From the NCBI GenBank assembly GCA_014529385.2, contig CM043954.1, positions 97,368,247-97,432,246 on the forward strand: a stretch of DNA of 64,000 nt. The letters are read 5' to 3'. The DNA is from Adiantum capillus-veneris (taxonomy: Eukaryota; Streptophyta; Polypodiopsida; Polypodiales; Pteridaceae). The notes under the pieces were generated by a model. It made no database searches, was not told the origin of the DNA, and saw nothing but the letters and a program-made list of their open reading frames with translations. Of the stretch, positions 45,670-57,438 are shown one piece after another. Every line of letters starts with the position of its first letter. The first letter of the stretch is position 1. The position numbers and the translations under genes were made by a program.

Positions 45670-46213
45670 CCCCCTTTGAACCTGCACAACCTCCAGTCTA
45701 TGCCAATTGCACTTAATCAGCTTCATTAAAATCATCATCATACATATCATCTGATGTGTACATAACATGATCCTCTAGAGGTAGATCTAGATGGGAATCT
45801 TTAAGAACAATCTCGCCTTATCGCTTCTTGAACACCTTGATCCTTTTTCTTGCAATAGTATTAGGAAATTTCAGAGGTCATTTGGAGGGCCATATGAAGG
45901 AGAGAGAAAAATAGACCGCGTCCAATGAGTAGCAGGGCTACATTATGTAGGAAATTTACGTGGAAAGACTGAAAAAATAGGAAAATATCCTAAAAACTTT
46001 CACGAATCTAGGATTGTGGCATCGTAACTTCTTTGCTTTTACAGAGCTCTTAGGTGTGTGTGTGGTCCCACTGCTGATATTCTCTTATGGTCATTAACGT
46101 ACTGGAGAGTGACCATTAAGCCCGCACAAGATATTGGAATTCTAAAACACTTTCCCTCCATTAGAATGCTTTCAAAGTGAATCTCCCTCCACTAAAGCTT
46201 TTCTCTCAGAGCT
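45670..46213 (+). other. Upstream region of the gene interrupted at 46214
   Basis: No ORF. It ends in a pyrimidine-rich leader (TCTCCCTCCACTAAAGCTTT) directly before the ATG at 46214, so it may hold promoter and 5' untranslated sequence. No TATA box stands out. Confidence 0.4.
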
Positions 46214-46226
46214 ATGGCTTCCATGT

Positions 46227-46337
46227 TGACGAAGGAAATTTGGAATGGCGGCCTCTACACCAAAACAAACTCCATTGTGCCACAAGGGAAATGAGATAAG
46301 GGCACTACCTAGTCTTGGAAGCGTGGACTAGGACCGC

Positions 46338-46390
<53 letters not shown>

Positions 46391-47683
46391 ATCACTATGA
46401 ATGAATCATTAACCTTAGTGTGTGTACAAGGAATGGATAACTTCAAGCACTCCCAACACAAATAGCATGTAGATTACTAAACAACAACTCAAGAATTAGC
46501 CAAAATCACATCAAGCACTCTCACACACACATAAAAGATTTCTCTTAATTAACATAAGTAAGAGGAGGGTAGGTTACTAGCATTAAACAATTTGCACTCT
46601 AGAATGTGCAAGAATAGAGTGAATGAATGAGCTTTATGGGCTCATGGTGAGTGACAAAGACTCAACGGGGCTCAGGGAGACTTGAAATTACAAAGGGGAG
46701 GGGCCACTTTATGTAGGCAGGAGAGTGATTAGGAGTGAGGTTAAGATCCAAGTGCAATTTGTGCAAATGAAGCTTGATTAGGGACATTCCACCAATGAAG
46801 AAGCTCCTTCCAAGGGATTTGTTGACCAATTTGCAACTAATTGGCTCCATCATCACTTGTGTTGTCTTCACTCCTTCCTTCATAGCTTGAGTCCAAGAGC
46901 TTCCTTATTTTAAAATGTAAAGAATCTACATAAAATCAATACATATCTAGTAATAATAGAAAGGGGTTGAATGAGAACTTATGAATTACAACAAGATTAA
47001 GCATGATTTGAGAGGTGATTAGAAGAGGAATTTGTGATGGTTTTTTGAGCTTGAGAGAGAGGAGGAAGGAGGGGAGGGTGAGAAGACTAATGGCTGATTT
47101 TTAGAGAAGGACTCAATGTGGAAAAGGAAGGGTGTGTGTGTAAAGGTAGAGGGGGTGGTCTCCACCACAATTGAAAAAACTGGCGTCCACCATTTTGGCC
47201 ATATATCCTAGACCATAGATGCAAAAATTATAAAACAAATATGGTCAGAATCTCCAGCTCATCAGCTACAACTTTGATGAAGACAACTTTTCTTGGATCG
47301 GAGTGGAAGTATTTTTAAAAATCCAGCAAAATCATGTGTCTGTTTCCTTCCTTTACCAAGTCTTCCACCTGGGTCCCATCTATTTGAATCATCATATGGA
47401 TCCAAAGCCATGATAATATGAGCCACTCATGACCCTTGAATCATGGGTGTATGGCTCCACAACCACATCATATCTTTTCTTTTCACATTTACATATTTCC
47501 CTTCCCTTTACCACTAGGTTCTCCCTTTCACCTCCGGTGAACTAGTCAAGGAAAAATTCCCATCAAATCATTTTTTGAATTTTTCCAAGAGGTTGTTCTC
47601 ACTCTTTCTTTTATTGTAAACCTCTAGAAGCAAGGAAAACCAACAAAATATAGTAAACAAAAATTTGTGATAGGCTCGGATCA
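46227..47683 (-). repeat. 3' LTR of element F (1,457 bp) with (AG)23
   Basis: On the minus strand TGATCCGAGCC at 47683 to CTTCGTCA at 46227. An AG run occupies 46343-46388. Confidence 0.93.
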
Positions 47684-47724
47684 TAGCCCCCCCAAACCTG
47701 GCTAGGGGTATTTATGCCTCTAGC

Positions 47725-48984
47725 CTACTTTCTTTGATCTTGGGTTGACCTTATCCTGATGTGATAAGGCTTTAGACGCCATCCATTTGTCCCGGTCTTG
47801 TGCACTTTACCATCAATGTCTTGAAGTCTGTAAGAGCCATTTTTGAACTTTTTGGTGACCAAGAACGGGCCTTCCCATCGAAAAAGAAACTTTCCATCCT
47901 TACGAGTGTCGAAGCGATTATCATATCGAAGCACCAGAGATCCCTTATTGATGTCTTTGGATGCTAGCTTTTTGTTGAACTTTTCTCTGCGCTTCTCTGC
48001 TTCTTGAGAATAGTGGTTGATGGCTTCTTCACGATCCAATTGCAACCTCTCTAGATCCATGATCGTTTGATGTACTTTCTCCTTTTGAGAGCCTACCTGG
48101 CTACCCAATATTCGAAAACTTGTTAACTTCACTTCAATGGGCAAAAGCGCCTCCATTCCATACACCAAATGAAAGGGTGTGTACCCTAATGCGGTTTTGA
48201 AGGAGGTTCTATAGGCCCATAGGGCTCCATTCAGGTGTTTGTCCCAATCTTGGCGCCTGGCATGTACCTGTTTGGTGAGAATTTTGCAAATGATTCCATT
48301 TACCTTTTCCACCAAGCCATTGCACTGAGGGTAGTACGGAGTAGAGTGTTGGTGCTGAATATTTAGCTTCTACATGAGTTCTCCTACCACGTCTACTCTA
48401 AACCTTGGTCCTCTATCAGATAGTATTTCAAGAGGGGTGCCAAACCGGCAACAGATGTGGTCAAAGATGAACTGACTCACATCCTTAGCAGTAATTCTAT
48501 TGGTTGGAATAGCATCAGCCCATCTAGTCATGTAGTCTACTCCCATAATGATGTACTCTTTACCTGACTGAGTGCGTGGTAGAGGCCCTATGGCATCAAT
48601 TCCCCACTTCTCAAAGGGCCCATATACCTTTATTGGGTTCTGAGGTTCTGCTATGAGCCGTCATGGTTCTGCTTTCTGATATTCATCACATGTTTGACAC
48701 CAGTATTTGAAATCACGATGAAGACTTGGCCAAGTAAACCCAACTTGTAGAACCTTTCTACTAGTGATGTCGTGTGCAAAGTGTCCTCCGCACACATCAT
48801 CGTGACAAGCTTTTAAAATCTCTTCAATTTCACTCTTCAAAGGCACTCTCCTAAGCACACCATCCTTACCAAGACAATACAAATTATCATTTACTATGCG
48901 ATACCTGGTAGCTTTCCTAGCTAACCATCGCCTTTCCCCTGCATTCATGTGTTTAGGAGCCTCTCCTTGCTCCAAAATGTGCAT
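47725..48984 (-). pseudogene. Integrase of element F
   Basis: HDDVCGGHFAHDITSRKVLQ and WCQTCDEYQKAEP form the H-H-C-C zinc finger. A stop follows, then FEKWGIDAIGPLP and LSDRGPRF with two catalytic Asp; TAG 48374-48376 interrupts; then QHQHSTPYYPQCNGLVEKVN has the catalytic Glu. The C-terminal part has FRWEGPFLV (GPY/F module). There is no chromodomain. Three segments in one frame, separated by stops. Confidence 0.9.
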
Positions 48985-49023
48985 AATATCTTCTAAGTCC
49001 TCCTTTCCTTGCTGAAGTGGAAG

Positions 49024-49929
49024 CTATATGGACACTGCTCCCACTATTGACTCATTTAACTTCGATGATGCTAGGTGGTCTGCCTCCTTGTTCTGGTCTC
49101 TTGGCACATGATGTACTTGTGCCTCCCTAAATCTCCTCATAAGAGCTTTGGCTTCTCTAATTTTAGTAGAGAGATTGGCATTTTTGCAAGCCCATGTACC
49201 TTTCATTTGCCTTACCAAAAGCATGGAGTCACCAAAAGCATTTAATCTCTCAATTGAATTATCCAGGCACCAACAAAGGCCATGAATTAGAGCTTGATAT
49301 TCTACTTCATTGTTGGAGTGGACATCTTCTAGAGTGATCCCTTCACCATGGATCCCCTCTCCCAATGGAGATAAGACTACGATGCCTGCAGCTGCCTTAT
49401 CCTTGGTTCTCTTGTATGCTCCATCAAAGTAGAGGCTATAAGCATTGACCAGAGCCTCTAGAGGTGGAGGTGGTAGAAGTTCCTTTCTCTTAAAATGGAA
49501 AACTTTTTCATAGCACTTGTTTGTTAGAATGTCAGCTAGGGATGCTCGAGTTGTTCTTTCAACCTGTATTGTACAATCAAACTCTTGAACTCGCACCACC
49601 CACTTTGCTATTTTGTTAGAGATTTCCATATGTTGTAGTGCATAGGGAAACATATCCTCCACAGTGATAATTACAAACCTCTTCGGCAGCAAGTATGGCC
49701 GAAATTTGGTTACTGCAAACATGAGAGCTAACACTAGCTGTTCCATCAGGGTGTAGGCCTTCTCTGTGTTTTCCATGAGGCGGCTAGTAAAATACACAGG
49801 CCTCATAAAGGATGTTTTTGGATCTTTTTGTAGGAGGGCAGCACCAATGGCCTCTTCTCCCACACTAGGGTTTACAAAGAATGTTTGTTCCCAACAAGGT
49901 TGGAGGATTACAGGGAGTGACCCTAACAT
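49024..49929 (-). pseudogene. Dual RNase H region of element F
   Basis: The first RNase H has AIGAALLQKD and RPVYFTSRLM with EQLVLALMFAVTKFRPYLL. The second begins YSLYFDGAYKRTKDKAAAGI and contains SNNEVEYQALIHGL, NAFGDSMLLVRQM and DQNKEADHLAS, with Asp, Glu, Asp and the last Asp in place. It is open for 301 codons. Confidence 0.92.
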
Positions 49930-49995
49930 TTTTTTTATCTCTCTAAAATTCGCATCACTTTCTTCGCTCCAAACAAGCGTCTCTTGACGAGTCAG

Positions 49996-50499
49996 CTATT
50001 GTAGAGGAAATATCACTTGGGAGAGTAAGTGTATGAATCTACTCAAATATCTTAGCTTTTGCAAGAAAGAGATTAATTGTTTGATGGAAGTTGGGGAAGG
50101 TAGATTTAGCAATGTTTCTATCTTTTCAGGATCTACCTCAATTCCATCAATGGACACTACATGCCCCAATAGTGTAACCTTGCTTTCCCCAATGTGACAT
50201 TTGTCCTTGTTTAGTTGTCCACCCAGCTTAGCTAAACGAGTAAATCCTTCATCAATCTTGCCGAGATGCTTACTTTTAGAGCTGTAAATACAAAAGTCAT
50301 ATATGAAAACCCTTATGGACTTACCAAAGTAAGGCTGGAAGACCATGTTCATGAATCGTTGAAAGGTGGCTGGAGCGTTGGTGAGAACAAAAGGCATGAC
50401 TCGAAATGCAAAAAAACCCCATGGTGTGATGAAAGTAGTCTTTTTATGGTCCTCCTCTGCAATGCGTATTTGAAAGTAGCCGGAGTAGCCATCACACAC
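49996..50499 (-). pseudogene. Reverse transcriptase, second part, element F
   Basis: DGYSGYFQIRIAEEDHKKTT, NAPATFQRFMN and then FIYDFCIYS, where the FMDD box has lost its first catalytic Asp (Asp to Tyr). It continues to KVTLLGHVVSIDGI. A TGA at 50506-50508 (an Arg position) separates it from the first RT part in the same frame. Confidence 0.9.
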
Positions 50500-50505
50500 T
50501 GTGTA

Positions 50506-51363
50506 TCACTCATGGCCTGCTACTTCATTTAGAATCTCATCTTGAAATGGGAGAGGGAAGTGGTCCCTCTTTGTTGCAGCATTTAGTGGCTTGTAATCCA
50601 CGCACACTCGCCATTTACCATTCTTCTTTGGCCTCACCACTACTGGGGAGACCCATTCTGAATCTTCTACTGGGTATATGAATCCTGCTTCTAAGAGTCT
50701 CTTCACCTCGGACAATAGTGCATTTTGTTGCACAACTCCTAATCTTCTTAGTTTTTGTACTACTCGCTTTCTCCCTTCTTTTAGATGGATATGATGCTTC
50801 ACTGCAGTGACACCTGTAATGTGAGTGTAATCAGAAATAAACAATGATGCATGCTTCTTGAGAACATTTACATAACCCTCCCTTTCTTCTTCCTTTATAT
50901 CTTTGGATAACATCTTCTCTAGGCTAGCATCCCACACATTCTCCATTTGGATCCTTGGGTTGTCTTCTGATGAGGTAGTTTCCTTTATGGTGACGCCCAT
51001 GACTTCGAGAGTGCTATCACTCTCTTCACTTGAACTCTCTTCCTCGTCCATGGATGAGGAGCATGCACTTGAGCTCCACTCATCAGCTGACGTCTCTAGT
51101 TCAAGGTTCTCTTGTCGCCCATTCTTCAAGTTATAAACCACCTTTCGACTATGGCCACCCACGCGAGGCCTCAACTCCAAGTCTCCTATTGCCCAATCTT
51201 GCCTAGCTCCTATACCCATGAGCCAAGGTCTTCCTAAAATACGGGGGTATCCTTCTCCCTTTACTGGCATCACATAAGCATCAACCTCTGTAGTGATTCC
51301 AAAAACAAAAACTCTCAAAGCTTTCACTACACCCACACAAGTGACAGAGACATTATTGGCCAT
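50506..51363 (-). pseudogene. Protease end and RT first part, element F
   Basis: After a one-base shift near 51370 the frame reads GYPRILGRPWLMGIGARQDW (end of protease), an acidic linker, EWVSPVVVRPKKNGKWRVCV and RDHFPLPFQDEILNEVAG. It is 285 codons and otherwise clean. Confidence 0.9.
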
Positions 51364-51375
51364 TTTTGCCCTAAA

Positions 51376-52907
51376 GTTTTATGATTCCATACCTCTAAAC
51401 CCAATTGATGCATTAGATTTTCTGTCATGACACAAACCTCTGCTCCACTGTCAATGTAAGTTTTTGGAATCCGTTGTCCCTTGATTTGAGCCTCCACCAA
51501 AGGCACTATATCGTTGAGACCATATGATTTGATTACACTTACGAGCTTACTTTGCTTTGCCCTCGTGCTCACCATTTTTGACCATTGTCGTCGCAGCTTT
51601 GGGGAGATATGAAGTAGTTGTGGCCAAGTAATCTTTGGTCCTTGAGAACTCACATCAATTGTCAAGTCATAAGGTTGTGTCCGAGATCCCATAGGGAAAT
51701 CAGAGATGTCAATTTGAGACCTAGTATGGGTCTTTCTCTTCTTGGCTTCATCTTTAGTTGCCCGAGATGTACTTGCTTCATTGTTTGCATCCTTGCTTGT
51801 TTCTTTACTTACTTCATCTTGGACACGCACACGCTTGATAGGCATTGTAGCTACTTCATCTATCTTCATCTTCCCTTTAGCTATTTCTTCCTGGTTGCTT
51901 CTGCCCTTGATGACCTCATCCATCCTTATGATGCTCACATTTGGTTGAGTAGCAGGGGCTTGAGCTTGAGCACGAGGTGGCTGCAAAATTTGAGGTTGTG
52001 GTTGCTCTTGTGCTTGAGCTCTAGCACGGGGAGGACTTACTTGTTGTCGAGGACCTCTGACAGGGTAGTCATATCTTCTGGGATGAGGGCAATTATACAT
52101 GCCGTGGCCATTTTCCCCACAATTGTAACACAACATTTCCCTTGCTTGACATCGCATTGGTGGTCGATTCCCACCATTCCCCTCAATAGGCCTTCTTGTA
52201 CCCTGCACAAGATTTACTCTCAAACCCTCTAGCTGGTTTGTGAGATTGTTTATTTGTTGGATCATATCTTCTTTTTGACCTCTATTGAGGTCTGGTGCAT
52301 TAGGCACATTTGGAGGTACGTGAGAAGCTTCCATAGTTGTGATATTGCCTCCCAAAGCTAGCTGGCCAGCTTGGGCTTGATAGAGAATCTTTCTATTCTT
52401 TTCCCTAGCAATTCTCAAGGCATCTTCAAAAGTATTTGGAAATTTGCTCTTTACCTTCTCCCTTCGCAAGGGGTACAAACCTGAGATAAATCGATCCTTT
52501 TGGAGGCAATTGGGAGCTCGCTCACCAGGGTTTAGTGAGTCTGACCATTGCCCCCAAAGTTTCAGAAAACCTTCCTCATAGGTTGCATAACCATGAGGGT
52601 CAACTTGATGAAGGGTCAGAAGCCGTTGCCATAGTTCTTCTGCCGAATTGGCTCGTTGAAATCTTCGTAGGAAAGCCGCCTTCAATCCCTCCCAATCAGC
52701 TCTTTGGGTTGGATCTAGAGCCTGGAACCATACCCTAGCTTCTTCTTTGAGCACCAAAAGAAAAGCTCTCAATTTCAATGCTTCGTCATCCCTCCCAGAG
52801 ATAAGGAAAGCCATCTCCAAAAAATCCCCAGCATTTTCCCCACTACGCTCAAAAAAATTAGGGAAAGCCATCATAGAATGGGTTGCCTTCCTCTCAATAC
52901 AACACAA
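51376..52907 (-). pseudogene. gag and protease active site, element F
   Basis: The capsid-like region has FFERSGENAGDFLEMAF and LRREKVKSKFPNTFEDALRI, the zinc knuckle is CYNCGENGHGMYNC, a Pro/Gln-rich linker follows, and the protease motif TYIDSGAEVCVMT is near 51450. It is uninterrupted for over 500 codons; the only defect is the frameshift at its end. Confidence 0.92.
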
Positions 52908-53862
52908 AGATGAAAACGTCTAGGCCCAAATCATATCTTATTAAGGGTAGAATAAATGGATTGATAGATGCATTAATCTCAGCTAGACGACAAGGGTCTA
53001 GTAAGTTCCTTATGATGTTTTGGAACCTAAGCTTTGTGCTAACTATTATATGCACAGTTTGTCTAGCAAGAGGTTGGAAAGGTCCATATAAATCCCTATG
53101 ATTCATGGAGTATGCTTAAAGCAAGATGAAGATGTGAACATCAAAAGATACATTATACTCCAAAATAGGAAATATTATAGGGTCACGGGACAACAATATC
53201 TCTCTCAACCTCTCAGCTCCAAAATAGAAGACCAATCTTTGTTGGAAAAAAATCTTTCTATCAATGCGCACATTCACCCTAATATTCTGAACTGATTGAA
53301 AGTTGTAGAAAATGGGATTATTCATTGGTGCATTAAATACAAACTTCCATGAAGCACTTCATTGAATTTGAGCTCTCTTGGATCCCACCATTTGAGAGAT
53401 AAGAAGAATTTGCTCACCAGTGATTAGCCTAGCTTTGGTGTGACCATCTTCAGCTTTGTAGAGTTCATAGGGTTCAATGGCTACCCTCGCAACCACCTTG
53501 AGCCTTCTTGCTAGTAGTAGTTGGAGTGCATCACCATATGTAGCCTCTTGCAAATACCGCACCCCATTGATGTGTAGCTCCCCCTCCAAAAACTTGTTAA
53601 TACCCGAGTTTCAGAGTGCTTTCACCACCTGAAGTCGAGGCTTCAAAGGAAGTTTCTTCACACTAGCCACAAAACACTCAACACAATGCTTTGACCTAGG
53701 GACTTGATGACTACAAGATTTTCCTTGAAGCAAAGAAGGGTGTATGTAGTTAACTCTCTTTACCCGCATACGTGTCGTTTGTCGATAAAGACGCTTCTTT
53801 TCTCGAGCTTCTTGGGGAGACCATAGTGGAAGTCTCGGAGAATTTGATGGATATTCCTTCAT
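52908..53862 (-). pseudogene. Extra ORF upstream of gag, element F
   Basis: Between the PBS and gag lie open pieces: a basic start (SNSPRLPLWSPQEAREKKRL), INGVRYLQEATYGDALQLLL and EPYELYKAEDGHTKARLITG, then two related repeats of about 70 residues. Repeat 1 (53325-53116) has YNFQSVQNIRVNV and EYNVSFDVHIFIL; repeat 2 (53106-52894) has YGPFQPLARQTVHI and RYDLGLDVFIFVL. Stops separate them. The role is unknown. Confidence 0.55.
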
Positions 53863-53890
53863 AGGATTGAAAGAGCGCTGCTTGAGAACT

Positions 53891-53907
53891 CCTCCGTGGG
53901 GGCACCA
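53891..53907 (-). other. Primer-binding site of element F
   Basis: TGGTGCCCCCACGGAGG, five bases from the 5' LTR end (TAAAT between). It shares its first 12 bases with the site of element A. Confidence 0.8.
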
Positions 53908-53912
53908 ATTTA

Positions 53913-54027
53913 TGACGAAGGAAATTTGGAATGGCGGCCTCTACACCAAAACAAACTCCATTGCGCCACAAGGGAAATGAGATGAGGGCACCACCTAGTC
54001 TTGGAAGCGTGGACTAGGACCGCTACA

Positions 54028-54116
<89 letters not shown>

Positions 54117-55410
54117 ATCACTATGAATGAAGCATTAACCTTAGTGTGTGTACAAGGAATGGATAACTTCAAGCACTCCCAACACAAATAGCATGTAGAT
54201 TACTAAACAACAACTCAAGAATTAGCCAAAATCACATCAAGCACTCTCACACACACATAAAAGATTTCTCTTAATTAACATAAGTAACAAGAGGGGAGGT
54301 TACTAGCATAAAAAAATTTGCACTCTAGAATGTGCAAGAATAGAGTGAATAAATGAGCTTTATGGGCTCATGGTGAGTGACAAAGACTCAATGGGGCTGA
54401 GGGAGACTTGAAATTACAAAGGGGAGGGGCCTCTTTATATAGGCAGGAGAGTGATTAGGAGTGAGGTTAAGATCCAAGTGCAATTTGTACAAATGAAGCT
54501 TGATTAGGGACATTCCACCAATGAAGAAGCTCCTTCCAAGGGATTTGTTGACCAATTTGCAACTAATTGGCTCCATCATCACTTGTGTTGTCTTCACTCC
54601 TTCCTTCATAGCTTGAGTCCAAGAGCTTCCTTATTTTAAAATGTAAAGAATCTACATAAAATCAATACATATCTAGTAATAATAGAAAGGGGTTGAATGA
54701 GAACTTATGAATTACAACAAGATTAAGCATGATTTGAGAGGTGATTAGAAGAGGAATTTGTGATGGTTTTTTGAGCTTGAGAGAAAGGAGGAAGGAGGGG
54801 AGGGTGAGAAGACTAATGGCTGATTTTTAGAGAAGGACTCAATGTGGAAAAGGAAGGGGGTGTGTGTAAAGGTAGAGGGGGTGGTCTCCACCACAGTTGA
54901 AAAAATTGGCGTCCGCCATTTTGGCCATATATCCTAGACCGTAGATGCAAAAATTATAAAACAAATATGGTCAGAATCTCCAGCTCATCAGCTACAACTT
55001 TGATGAAGACAACTTTTCTTGGATCGGAGTGGAAGTATTTTTTAAAAATCCAGCAAAATCATGTGTCTGTTTCCTTCCTTTACCAAGTCTTCCACCTGGG
55101 TCCCATCTATTTGAATCATCATATGGCTCCAAAGCCATGATGATATGAGCCACTCATGACCCTTGAATCATGGGTGTATGGCTCCACAACCACATCATAT
55201 CTTTTCTTTTCACATTTACATATTTCCCTTCCCTTTACCACTAGGTTCTCCCTTTCACCTCCGGTGAACTAGTCAAGGAAAAATTCCCATCAAATCATTT
55301 TTTGAATTTTTCCAAGAGGTTGTTCTCACTATTTCTTTTATTGTAAACCTCTAGAAGCAAAGAAAACCAACAAAATATAGTAAACAAAAATTTGTGATAG
55401 GCTCGGATCA
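53913..55410 (-). repeat. 5' LTR of element F (1,498 bp) with (AG)42
   Basis: Same ends as the other LTR. The AG run covers 54031-54114, 38 bases longer than in the 3' LTR, which accounts for nearly all of the length difference. Confidence 0.93.
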
Positions 55411-55809
55411 ACGTCTTCTTGCCCAAGAAGCTCTAGGTGTTTATGGTCTCTCACACCAACTACCAACATCTGCACTTTGCCTAGAAGGCCAAGGAGTAGC
55501 ATATTCTCAATTACAATATCAACTTCAATAAGTGCAGAGAACCAATGGGTTGGACAAAGGATAAACAAAGGTTCATGGGTTGTCATGCAACCAAGAAGAC
55601 CCAAGAGGTCTAGTGCTATCAATGTTTACCGCTCAGCATGGAAGGCCAGAGTGTTGGATTTCAAAGTTGAAATCGGCAAAAGATCTGTAAAGGAAGTTAC
55701 CCATGCATACATGATAGTAAACAGTGGAAATGTGTGAGATATACATCAGCCACATTGCAATTGTAAGTATTCTTGACATCTGAACTGCATTTGATTTTTC
55801 ATTTCACTT

Positions 55810-55991
55810 ATTGATACTCTCATTATAACTTTTCTTATATATTTTGCAACGTTTATCCCTCTTCTTATGAGCAACGGCTCCATTCCTCACATCTCAACTA
55901 CATTAGGTTTGTCATTTTGACTTGTTGATACTCTTAGTTTAACTCTTTTTATATATTTTGCAGATGTTTATCCCTCTTCTTATGAGCAATG
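55810..55991 (+). repeat. Tandem duplication of the 3' splice-site region in an intron
   Basis: 55810-55878 and 55922-55991 share TTGATACTCT, ATATATTTTGCA and TTTATCCCTCTTCTTATGAG. The downstream copy has the acceptor TTTTGCAG; the upstream copy reads TTTTGCAA and is not usable. Confidence 0.85.
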
Positions 55992-56941
55992 GGAGCCTGT
56001 GGAGTGCATAATAGGCCTCTTCCTTGTTGTTCATGCCCACATTGGTTCTCTACAGTATTCAGCGAGAAGCAACAAAAGCTTGGCTGATGAAGGAATATTT
56101 TTCTATGACCACTTCTACCAACTCTACCCAGGGAATAAGAATGGCATGTTGGTGAAAGTGCCTCTACCAACCGACTGGAACACTGTGGACTACCAAGTTC
56201 CTGAGGAAACAATGGTGGAGGCAATGCGAAGTAAGCTCTACAAGGATATACAGAGGTCTCTACATAGTTCTATTCCCACCAAACTGGTAAGAATTGCAAA
56301 CTTTTGTCCTGCTGCACTGTTCATAGAGTTGTTTCATAACTACAATATACGTGTTACAAAAACTATGTTCATGTCCAAGTCATTTCAGTAGTCATCGTGT
56401 GACAAACTTCTTGACAGAGGATGGTATGTAAAGGAAGAGATTGGCATACGGTGCGAGGTCGCGCTTGACACTCTAGTTGTCAAGTACATGATTGCAAGCC
56501 AATCACTGTTAGTCTCCTTTTGGTATATGCGATCACAAATGCTCAGAGGTAAGTACATTCGTATGGACCAGGTTTCTGCAGGTTTTGAAGATAATCCTGC
56601 TGTGGATGTGGAAGTGATTGATAAAGAGCAAGGCCTAATGTTGGTGGTTACAATAAGGGAGCTATGCAGTCTTCTCCAGTTGCGGCACGACATAATTGAA
56701 GAGTCAATGGACAAGTACCTTTCAGATTTTTGCTTTTTCCTAGCTGGCCGTAAGGTGGTGCGGCGTAGGGAAAAAGATATTTTGTGCAAAGCAAGTTGAA
56801 ATAGTGTCAATGTAACAAATATTCTTGTGAACCCAAGTGTATACGAATGACTTTCAATACATGAAGTTTTTTGAGCTCATTTGTCAATTGTGCTCTATGA
56901 ATATAAGTGTTCTTGAAATACATTTCTTTAGCCATTGCCAC

Positions 56942-56945
<4 letters not shown>

Positions 56946-56974
<29 letters not shown>

Positions 56975-56985
56975 GCTCTCTCAAT
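56946..56985. repeat. (CT)n microsatellite with two CG interruptions
   Basis: CT repeats broken twice by CTCG. It lies in the 3' flank of the preceding gene. Confidence 0.9.
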
Positions 56986-56999
56986 GTTAGGCAAGACAA

Positions 57000-57438
57000 A
57001 GACATGATAGAAGAGTCATCTTAATTCATTAGAAAGTTCAAACTCGTCCGTGAACAATGGACTGAGATACAATTTTTATAAGTATGGAATCAAAATGTCT
57101 TCAAGGTAAAAATCAAAGGTATGCCCCTCAAAAGAGGGTGGTGAGATAGTTGTTCCTAGTGGATTTAGTTCTCCCTTTTCAGGGTGAAAGCGTGGTTTGG
57201 TGGTACAAAAAAAGGACCTATTTTACTTCTACCAATGAAAAAGTAGGGACTGGTAAAATTTTTGTAGTTTAGGTCAAAACTTTTCGGACCTTGTGTTTTT
57301 AGATTCTTCTTTTGAAGATCTATCCATTGATATATAGTATGATAGGTAGTTTTTCATGTGACATGTAGAAATTGTAGCTCAAAGATTTGTCAAAGGTGCT
57401 GTGAAGGACAGTCCTTTTTGTACCACCAAAGCATGCTT
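57000..57438. other. Non-coding stretch between convergent genes
   Basis: The plus-strand gene ends at 56799 and the minus-strand FCP1-like fragment ends near 57439. No ORF of note is between them. TTTTTGTACCACCAAAG (57414) and TGGTGGTACAAAAAA (57199) form a 15-bp inverted repeat 215 bases apart. Confidence 0.5.

Larger units (their letters stand above)
46227..55410 (-). mobile_element. Element F: nearly complete Ty3/gypsy retrotransposon with two RNase H domains
   Basis: LTRs 46227-47683 and 53913-55410, PBS 53907-53891, a 5' ORF, gag, protease, RT, two RNase H-like domains and integrase are all present in order on the minus strand; a polypurine tract (GGTTTGGGGGGG) adjoins the 3' LTR. A second RNase H after the first is characteristic of the plant Tat lineage. 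The two LTRs are almost identical apart from the microsatellite, so this is the youngest insertion here. A few stops, a frameshift near 51370 and a mutated RT active site make it non-autonomous. Confidence 0.93.
46214..56799 (+). pseudogene. Unrecognised plant gene with transit-peptide-like start, split by element F
   Basis: ATG 46214 gives 13 bases, then element F (46227-55410). If a 4-base target duplication (ATGT/ACGT) is removed, the frame continues at 55415 to a donor at 55762 (361 nt, phase 1). The acceptor at 55964 needs phase 1 and opens YPSSYEQWEPVECIIGLFLV; the frame runs to TGA 56797. The product would be about 400 residues. Its first 50 residues are Ser/Thr/Arg-rich and poor in acids (MAS... 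CPRSSRCLW), like a chloroplast transit peptide. Two stops, TGA 55736 and TAG 56389, are single C-to-T changes. The body (WVGQRINKGSWVV; RELCSLLQLRHDIIEESMDK) matches no family I know. The unusual target-duplication length leaves some doubt about the N-terminal join. Confidence 0.5.

Noticed and set aside
51618-52232. 204-codon plus-strand ORF
   Set aside because: Antisense shadow of the element F gag.
46662-54609. Identical 73-codon minus-strand ORFs at 46662-46883 and 54388-54609
   Set aside because: Both are the same place in the two LTRs of element F, so the match is LTR duplication and not gene conservation.
57199-57430. 15-bp inverted repeat TGGTGGTACAAAAAA as a transposon end pair
   Set aside because: Only 215 bases apart, no target duplication and no further similarity inside; noted as an inverted repeat only.
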